Below, piece by piece: positions 1 through 4,542 of a stretch of DNA of 5,495 nucleotides. Source of the DNA: Bacillota bacterium. GTDB taxonomy: Bacteria > Bacillota > Bacilli > Bacillales_A > Planococcaceae. The translations under genes and the position numbers were made by a program. The stretch is taken from positions 1 through 5,495 of the forward strand of contig JAEXYZ010000089.1 of the NCBI GenBank assembly GCA_023405135.1, written 5' to 3'. The notes beneath the pieces were generated by a model, which saw only the letters and a program-made list of their open reading frames with translations, was not told where the DNA came from and made no database searches. Position 1 is the first letter of the stretch; the number at the start of each line of letters is the position of its first letter.

Positions 1-900
1 AATTGCTCCAACAGCAACTGCTGCTGCACCTTCAACTACGATATGGTGTTCTTTATATAGAAACGCCATTCCTTTTTTTATTGTTTCTTCTGGTACGAGT
101 ATGGAGTCATCAACATAATTTCTCACCATATCAAAGGTATAACGATTATCCTCTCCGATCCCTCCTAGTAAACTATCAGCTAATGTAGGTTCTTCAAGAA
201 CAGATACCGGTTTTCCTGCTTTTAAGCTTTCATACATCGCTGCACCTTTTTCCATTGATACACCTAAAACTTGAATGTCTTGATTTGTTGATTTCATTAC
301 TAGTCCAATGCCAGACAATAATCCGCCTCCTGATAATCCACCGATAACACAATTTACTGAAGGTAAATCTTCTAAAATTTCTAAAGCAATTGTTCCTTGA
401 CCTGCAATAACGAAAGGATGATCAAAAGGTGGGATTACCGTTAAACCTTGTTCTTTTACTAATTGATAGCACCGTTGCTCTGCGTCATCTTGACCATCTC
501 CGTAAATCTCTAATTCAGCGCCTAAGCTTTGGATTTTTTCAATTTTAGCTTTTGGAACATGTTTTGACACACAAATAACAGAGCGAATGCCTAATTTCTT
601 TGCAGCTAATGCAACGGCAAAGCCATGATTACCGGTAGAAAACGTAGTCACACCACGAGCCTTTTCTTCATCTGATAGACGATTTATAGCATTTACAGCC
701 CCTCGCATTTTAAAAGCACCACTTTCGTGTAAATGCTCGTATTTTAAATAGATTTCTGCGCCACAAAATTTAGAAAGGGCATTGGAGTATATTAATGGTG
801 TTTTATTAATAATAGAGGAAATAGTATATTTCGCTTCCCATACATTTTGTAATGTTATTGTTTTTTGTTCTATTTGTTGCTCTGATGAAAACTCTATCAT
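1..900 (-). CDS. eutB: EutB-like PLP-dependent dehydratase (hydroxyectoine utilization), 3' end missing
   Basis: Reading leftward from ATG at 900-898, an open frame of 300 codons runs without a stop to the left edge, so the C-terminus is off-window. It is a fold-type II PLP enzyme of the threonine/serine dehydratase family. The Schiff-base lysine is K64 in ESGAFKMRGA. The substrate/cofactor loop is STGNHGFAVA (residues 88-97). The glycine-rich phosphate loop is GGLSGGGLLSG (187-197). Near the cut is VVEGAAAVAVGAI, typical of the C-terminal part of the catalytic domain, so only about 20-30 residues are probably missing if there is no ACT domain. Family members eliminate water from 3-hydroxy amino acids with release of ammonia. 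The assignment to EutB, presumed to act on a hydroxyectoine-derived 3-hydroxy diamino acid, rests mainly on divergent linkage to doeA and eutC plus the STGNHG loop. A catabolic threonine dehydratase is the alternative. The start is supported by AAAGGAGA at 911-918, 10 nt upstream. Fold and reaction class are secure; the substrate is inferred. Confidence 0.85.
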   Translation of the reverse strand, partial: MIEFSSEQQIEQKTITLQNVWEAKYTISSIINKTPLIYSNALSKFCGAEIYLKYEHLHESGAFKMRGAVNAINRLSDEEKARGVTTFSTGNHGFAVALAAKKLGIRSVICVSKHVPKAKIEKIQSLGAELEIYGDGQDDAEQRCYQLVKEQGLTVIPPFDHPFVIAGQGTIALEILEDLPSVNCVIGGLSGGGLLSGIGLVMKSTNQDIQVLGVSMEKGAAMYESLKAGKPVSVLEEPTLADSLLGGIGEDNRYTFDMVRNYVDDSILVPEETIKKGMAFLYKEHHIVVEGAAAVAVGAI

Positions 901-910
901 ATTAATCTGT

Positions 911-918
911 TCTCCTTT
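911..918 (-). promoter_or_regulatory. Ribosome binding site of eutB
   Basis: On the minus strand AAAGGAGA lies 10 nt before the ATG at 900. It is the only strong Shine-Dalgarno in the area and fixes the eutB start. Confidence 0.8.
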
Positions 919-922
919 ATCT

Positions 923-940
923 AATATTTTGTTAAATATT
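923..940. repeat. Inverted repeat in the eutB leader
   Basis: AATATTT (923-929) and AAATATT (934-940) are 7-bp perfect arms around a 4-nt spacer. The repeat lies just downstream of the proposed eutB start point, where a repressor site would fit. The arms are pure A/T, so chance occurrence is quite possible. Confidence 0.3.
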
Positions 941-950
941 CTAACATACA

Positions 951-980
951 ATTATATGAAAATTAAAACTATTTTATGAA
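951..980 (-). promoter_or_regulatory. Candidate sigma-A promoter for eutB
   Basis: On the minus strand TTCATA (980-975, 4 of 6 to TTGACA) is followed after 18 nt by a perfect TATAAT (956-951). Transcription would start near 944, giving a leader of roughly 44 nt. A second possibility is an extended -10, TGTTAGAAT (946-938), with a poorer -35. In DNA this AT-rich such boxes arise easily by chance, so the exact position is tentative, although a leftward promoter must lie in this gap. Confidence 0.5.
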
Positions 981-990
981 TAATGAATTA

Positions 991-1002
991 AATATTAATA
1001 TT
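991..1002. repeat. 12-bp perfect palindrome mid-way between the divergent genes
   Basis: AATATTAATATT is its own reverse complement and lies near the centre of the 901-1128 control region, upstream of both proposed promoters. It could be an activator site or simply an effect of AT-rich composition. No known motif is recognised. Confidence 0.3.
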
Positions 1003-1008
1003 GTGTAA

Positions 1009-1023
1009 ATTTGTCTAAAAATT
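1009..1023. promoter_or_regulatory. CodY-box-like sequence
   Basis: ATTTGTCTAAAAATT matches 12 of 15 positions of the CodY consensus AATTTTCWGAAAATT. A weaker match (11 of 15) is centred on TTTTCTGAA at 1042-1056, between the proposed -35 and -10 of doeA. CodY represses nitrogen and amino-acid scavenging genes in low-GC Gram-positives, so the context fits. AT-rich DNA gives frequent partial matches, so this is a weak call. Confidence 0.3.
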
Positions 1024-1040
1024 TCATACAAAATGACAGA

Positions 1041-1070
1041 TTGTTTTCTGAATAATAAAAAAACTATAAT
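1041..1070 (+). promoter_or_regulatory. Candidate sigma-A promoter for the doeA operon
   Basis: TTGTTT (1041-1046) and a perfect TATAAT (1065-1070) are separated by 18 nt. Transcription would start near 1077, leaving a leader of about 50 nt before the ATG at 1129. The -10 is ideal and the -35 is weak (3 of 6), which suggests activation or simply modest basal strength. No sigma-54 type GG/GC elements are visible. Confidence 0.55.
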
Positions 1071-1071
1071 C

Positions 1072-1092
1072 AATGTAATAAATCATTACATT
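1072..1092. promoter_or_regulatory. Operator-like inverted repeat at the doeA transcription start
   Basis: AATGTAAT (1072-1079) and ATTACATT (1085-1092) form perfect 8-bp arms around AAATC. The site starts two bases after the proposed TATAAT and covers the expected +1, the usual place for a repressor operator. The TGTAAT/ATTACA half-sites with a short odd spacer suit a dimeric helix-turn-helix regulator. The regulator itself is not in the window. Confidence 0.5.
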
Positions 1093-1112
1093 AATAGTGA
1101 TTTTATATTACT

Positions 1113-1120
1113 AAAGGAGG
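1113..1120 (+). promoter_or_regulatory. Ribosome binding site of doeA
   Basis: AAAGGAGG lies 8 nt before the ATG at 1129. It decides the start: the same frame is open back to an ATG at 1033, but that codon has no Shine-Dalgarno and would put the promoter inside the gene. Confidence 0.9.
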
Positions 1121-1128
1121 TCAGTAGT

Positions 1129-2316
1129 ATGGCAGTATTTGAAATATCCGAATATAAAGAACGTTTAAGAAAAACAAAAGAAAAAATGGCTGAGCGTGGG
1201 ATTGATGTTTTATTAGTAACAGATCCAGCAAACATGAATTATTTAACTGGTTATGATGGTTGGTCATTTTACGTACATCAATGTCTAATAGTTTTATTAG
1301 ACGAAGAAGTACCATTTTGGATCGGTCGTGGCCAAGATGCGAACGGTGCAAAAGTTACAACTTGGTTAGAGGAAAACCACATCATTCCTTATCAAGATCA
1401 TTACGTTCAATCTACCGAAAGACATCCAATGGATTTTGTTTGCAACATTTTAAAAGAAATTGGCAAAACAAATTGTACGATTGGTTTAGAAATGGATACG
1501 TATTACTTTACAGCAAAATGCTTTACTTCATTACAAGCTGGACTTCCACAAGCATCATTTGTAGATGCTACGTCTTTAGTAAATTACGTTCGAATTATTA
1601 AATCAGATAATGAAATTGAATATATTCGTAGAGCTGCAAGAATTGTAGAAAATGCAATGCAAACAGGAATTGATGCAATTGAAGAAGGCGTTCGTGAATG
1701 TGATGTTGTGGCAAAAATTATGCATGCACAAATTAGCGGTACTGTTGAATTTGGTGGTGACTATCCGGCTATTATGCCTCTTCTACCATCGGGTGAAAGA
1801 ACTTCAACTCCTCATTTAACATGGACTGATGAAAAATATAAAACAGGCATCCCAGTTATTTTAGAATTAGCTGGTTGTTATAATCGTTATCATTCTCCAT
1901 TGTCACGCACGGTATTTATTGGAGAGCCAGATCCGAAAGTGAAATATTTAGCAGATGTTGTAATTGAAGGTTTAAATACAACGTTAGAGTCAATCAAGCC
2001 AGGTGTGACTTGTGAAGAAATTGAGGAAGTTTGGAGAAAAACAATTGCGAAAAGTGGATTCGAAAAAGAATCACGTATCGGTTATTCAATGGGCTTAAAT
2101 TACCCACCGGATTGGGGCGAGCATACAGCTAGCTTACGACCTGGGGATAAAACAATTCTACAACCAAATATGACATTCCACTGTATTCCTGGTATTTGGT
2201 TAGATGAATATGGTGTGGAGCTTAGTGAATCCTTCCGTGTAACAGAAAGTGGAATTGAAGTATTTGCAAACTTCCCACGTCAACTATTTGTTAAAAATTC
2301 AACTAAAGTTTATTAA
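1129..2316 (+). CDS. doeA: Ectoine hydrolase DoeA/EutD (M24, creatinase-like)
   Basis: This 395-residue protein opens the ectoine ring to N-acetyl-2,4-diaminobutyrate, the first step of cytoplasmic ectoine catabolism. Its length is close to that of known DoeA/EutD proteins. It has an N-terminal creatinase-like domain (to about residue 165) and a C-terminal pita-bread M24 domain. Signature stretches of the ectoine hydrolase family include ERHPMDF, NYPPDWGEHTASLRPGDK (324 onward) and MTFHCIPGIW (348-357). The metal ligands of M24 aminopeptidases are not conserved. The first Asp position is Glu (E246 in LELAG), the second is Pro (P257 in YHSPLSRT), and the IEPG glutamate is Ile (CIPG, I353). This fits a metal-free, creatinase-like mechanism. 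The start is set by AAAGGAGG at 1113-1120. It is the first gene of a four-gene rightward set, 13 bp before eutC. Family assignment is strong; preference for ectoine versus hydroxyectoine cannot be read from the sequence. Confidence 0.92.
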   Translation: MAVFEISEYKERLRKTKEKMAERGIDVLLVTDPANMNYLTGYDGWSFYVHQCLIVLLDEEVPFWIGRGQDANGAKVTTWLEENHIIPYQDHYVQSTERHPMDFVCNILKEIGKTNCTIGLEMDTYYFTAKCFTSLQAGLPQASFVDATSLVNYVRIIKSDNEIEYIRRAARIVENAMQTGIDAIEEGVRECDVVAKIMHAQISGTVEFGGDYPAIMPLLPSGERTSTPHLTWTDEKYKTGIPVILELAGCYNRYHSPLSRTVFIGEPDPKVKYLADVVIEGLNTTLESIKPGVTCEEIEEVWRKTIAKSGFEKESRIGYSMGLNYPPDWGEHTASLRPGDKTILQPNMTFHCIPGIWLDEYGVELSESFRVTESGIEVFANFPRQLFVKNSTKVY

Positions 2317-2329
2317 TTGGTGAAGTGCT

Positions 2330-3292
2330 ATGAACATATTTCAAGAAAAAGAGATTCGACAATTTGTGAAAGTGAATCAGAAAGCCATAGAAATAGTGGA
2401 AGAAGGATTTACGGCACTTGCTGCTGGAAAGGTAACATTACCTCCAATTATGAGAATTGATATTCCTGAAAATAATGGAGAGATTGATGTGAAAACAGCT
2501 TATATTAAAGGCTTGGATTCATTTGCTTTAAAAATTTCATCAGGATTTTTTAATAATCCATCCCTTGGTCTACCAAGTTTAAGTGGCATGATGATTCTGT
2601 TTAATACAAAAACGGGATTAACACAATCGTTATTGCTTGATAACGGCTACTTAACAGATGTAAGAACTGCTGCGGCAGGCGCGATTGCTTCTAAATATCT
2701 CGCAAAAGAGAAAGTCGATCGAGTAGGTGTAATCGGTACAGGAACACAAGCTCGTTACCAAATTGAAGCACTTTCGCTAGTTAGAGATTTTCAAACAATT
2801 ACTGTTTACGGTCGAAATGAAGAGGCTGCAAAAAAATATGCAAGCGACATGGAAGCGAAATTAGGTAAAAAAGTAATTGTTGCGAAAAGTGCAGAAGAGG
2901 TTGTGAAAGAGAGTGAAGTAGTTGTAACAACAACGTCTTCAACAGAAGCCTTAATATTAGCCGATTGGGTACACCCTGGCCTTCATATTACTGCAATGGG
3001 CTCTGATGCAGAGCATAAACAAGAACTTAATGCCAATATTTTCGGTAAAGCAGATCTTGTAGTTTGTGATGTGAAATCTCAATGTTTCCGATTAGGTGAA
3101 TTACATCATGCAAAGGAGCAAGGGGTACTTAACGAGCTATCATCCATTTTTGAAATTGGTGAAATTGTATCAGGAACAAAAGCTGGTCGTGAAAATGATC
3201 AGCAAATTACGATTTGTGATTTAACTGGTACAGGAGTACAAGATACGGTAATTGCAAGATTTGCTTACGAGCAATTAATTAATAGAAAATAA
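2330..3292 (+). CDS. eutC: EutC, ornithine cyclodeaminase/mu-crystallin-family enzyme
   Basis: A 320-residue NAD(P)-binding enzyme of the ornithine cyclodeaminase/mu-crystallin family, full length for that family. Visible elements are R42 and K68 (in ALKISSG) as likely substrate-carboxylate ligands, DVRTAAAGAIASKYLA with R112-T113, the Rossmann loop GVIGTGTQAR (133-142), GSD with D226 at the catalytic aspartate position of ornithine cyclodeaminase, and DLTGTGVQD near the C-terminus. Linkage to doeA and eutB points to EutC of hydroxyectoine/ectoine utilization rather than to proline synthesis. Its precise reaction is not settled; it probably acts with EutB on the hydroxyectoine-derived diamino acid or imine (inference). 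The Shine-Dalgarno is weak (GGTGA, 2319-2323, 6 nt before ATG) and the gap to doeA is 13 bp, so translation may depend partly on coupling. Alternatives are an alanine or ornithine dehydrogenase-like role. Confidence 0.85.
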   Translation: MNIFQEKEIRQFVKVNQKAIEIVEEGFTALAAGKVTLPPIMRIDIPENNGEIDVKTAYIKGLDSFALKISSGFFNNPSLGLPSLSGMMILFNTKTGLTQSLLLDNGYLTDVRTAAAGAIASKYLAKEKVDRVGVIGTGTQARYQIEALSLVRDFQTITVYGRNEEAAKKYASDMEAKLGKKVIVAKSAEEVVKESEVVVTTTSSTEALILADWVHPGLHITAMGSDAEHKQELNANIFGKADLVVCDVKSQCFRLGELHHAKEQGVLNELSSIFEIGEIVSGTKAGRENDQQITICDLTGTGVQDTVIARFAYEQLINRK

Positions 3293-3307
3293 AGCTTCTA
3301 GTATAAA

Positions 3308-3314
3308 CGGAGGG
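3308..3314 (+). promoter_or_regulatory. Ribosome binding site of the gamma-family PLP gene
   Basis: CGGAGGG lies 7 nt before the ATG at 3322. It is much stronger than the eutC site, which suggests the PLP enzyme is translated independently and well. Confidence 0.75.
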
Positions 3315-3321
3315 AAAACTA

Positions 3322-4530
3322 ATGACAAAAGAAAACATTAATGTTGGAACAAAAGCGGTTTGGGCAGGAGAAAAAGAGGTATTAGTACACGGAGCAACAC
3401 AAGTTCCTGTAGTAGTAAGTGTAGCTTACAACTATGACGATATGGATGAATGGTTAGATGTTGCGGTTGGAAAAAAACAAGGTCATATTTACGGGCGTAA
3501 CACGAACCCAACTGTTCAAGCATTTGAAGATAAAGTGAAAATTTTAGAAGGTGCTGAAGCTGCAACAAGCTTTTCAACAGGGATGGCAGCAATTAGTAAC
3601 ACACTTTATACATTTTTAAAACCTGGTGACCGTGTAATTTCGATAAAAGATACTTACGGCGGTACGAATAAAATTTTCTTAGAATTTTTACCAAAAATGA
3701 ATATTGAAGTAGCTCTTTGTGAAACTGGTGATCACGATGCAATTGAAAAAGAGCTTGAACAAGGATGTAAAATTTTATATTTAGAAACACCGACGAATCC
3801 GACGGTAAAAATTACTGATATTGAAAGAATGGCAAAAAAAGGGAAAGAAGCAGGGGCTATTGTTGTAGTGGACAATACTTTTGCAACACCGATCAATCAA
3901 AATCCTTTACAACTTGGAGCAGACCTTGTTCTTCATAGTGCTACAAAATTTTTAGGTGGTCACGCTGATGCTCTTGGTGGGGTAGTTTGTGGTTCTAAAG
4001 AATTAGTGGAACAAATTTATCACTACCGTGAAATTAACGGTGCAACATTAGATCCTTGGGCTGCATACCTGTTATTGAGAGGTATGAAAACATTAAAGCT
4101 ACGTGTTGAGCAACAAGCAAAAAATGCATTGGCAATTGCTCAATATTTACAACAACAAGAACTAGTAGAAGATGTATTTTATCCAGGTCTAGAAACACAT
4201 GTCAACCATGACATCGCGAAAAAGCAAATGAGAGGATTCGGCGGAATGCTTAGCTTCTCTTTAAAAGGTGGCATGGATGCAGTAAGAATTCTACTACCAA
4301 ATTTAGTATATGCAAATCGTGCAGCAAACCTAGGAGCAGTAGAAACAACATATGGTCCTGCAAGAACGACTAGCCATGTTGAATGTACTCCAGAAGAGCG
4401 AGCTGCAATGGGTATTCCAGAAGGTTTAGTCCGTATATCAGCAGGTATTGAAGATACAGAGGATTTAATTAATGATCTAGAACAAGCATTTGCAGTTTTA
4501 AAACAAAACTATATTCCTGTTGGCAAATAA
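3322..4530 (+). CDS. Cystathionine gamma-synthase-family PLP enzyme (Cys/Met metabolism)
   Basis: A complete 402-residue fold-type I PLP enzyme of the Cys/Met metabolism family. Y57 and R59 (IYGRNTNPT) would bind the phosphate of the neighbouring subunit's cofactor. S85-TGM (85-88) lies at the cofactor phosphate, Y112 (DTYGGT) stacks on the ring, D184 (VVDNTFATP) pairs with the pyridine nitrogen, K209 (HSATKFLGGHAD) is the Schiff-base lysine and R371 (VRISAGIED) binds the substrate carboxylate. All catalytic positions are intact. The position after YG is Gly, not the Cys of methionine gamma-lyases. The C-terminal TTSHVECTPEERAAMGIPEG differs from the usual HPA(S/T)MTH stretch of true cystathionine gamma-synthases and may mark a separate subgroup. 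Family members do gamma-replacement or gamma-elimination. Inside an ectoine operon, with no sulfur genes nearby, action on 2,4-diaminobutyrate or a hydroxy derivative is plausible but inferred. The family is certain and the substrate unknown. Confidence 0.9.
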   Translation: MTKENINVGTKAVWAGEKEVLVHGATQVPVVVSVAYNYDDMDEWLDVAVGKKQGHIYGRNTNPTVQAFEDKVKILEGAEAATSFSTGMAAISNTLYTFLKPGDRVISIKDTYGGTNKIFLEFLPKMNIEVALCETGDHDAIEKELEQGCKILYLETPTNPTVKITDIERMAKKGKEAGAIVVVDNTFATPINQNPLQLGADLVLHSATKFLGGHADALGGVVCGSKELVEQIYHYREINGATLDPWAAYLLLRGMKTLKLRVEQQAKNALAIAQYLQQQELVEDVFYPGLETHVNHDIAKKQMRGFGGMLSFSLKGGMDAVRILLPNLVYANRAANLGAVETTYGPARTTSHVECTPEERAAMGIPEGLVRISAGIEDTEDLINDLEQAFAVLKQNYIPVGK

Positions 4531-4531
4531 G

Positions 4532-4538
4532 AAGGTGA
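4532..4538 (+). promoter_or_regulatory. Ribosome binding site of the M20 amidohydrolase gene
   Basis: AAGGTGA precedes two tandem ATGs at 4540 and 4543. Spacing favours 4543 (4 nt) over 4540 (1 nt), so the second ATG is taken as the start. The choice changes the protein by one methionine. Confidence 0.55.
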
Positions 4539-4542
4539 AATG

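Noticed and set aside
782..979. Rightward 65-codon open frame overlapping the start of eutB.
   Set aside because: It lies antisense to the conserved eutB N-terminus, has no ribosome binding site and shows no family motif.
1033..1128. N-terminal extension of doeA from an in-frame ATG at 1033 (32 extra residues).
   Set aside because: There is no ribosome binding site before 1033, the extra residues do not resemble the family N-terminus, and AAAGGAGG sits correctly before the ATG at 1129. The extension would also cover the promoter and operator-like repeat.
901..1128. Sigma-54 promoter or catabolite (cre) site in the divergent region.
   Set aside because: No TGGCAC...TTGC pattern and no cre-like element with the central CG is present on either strand. 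The only GG runs are the ribosome binding sites.
1260..1601. Rightward 113-codon frame within doeA in another frame.
   Set aside because: It overlaps well-conserved DoeA sequence, has no Shine-Dalgarno and has an unlikely composition. It is a shadow.
2317..2329. Possible transcription terminators between the rightward genes.
   Set aside because: None of the three short gaps (2317-2329, 3293-3321, 4531-4542) has a GC-rich hairpin followed by a T run, so a single operon is more likely.
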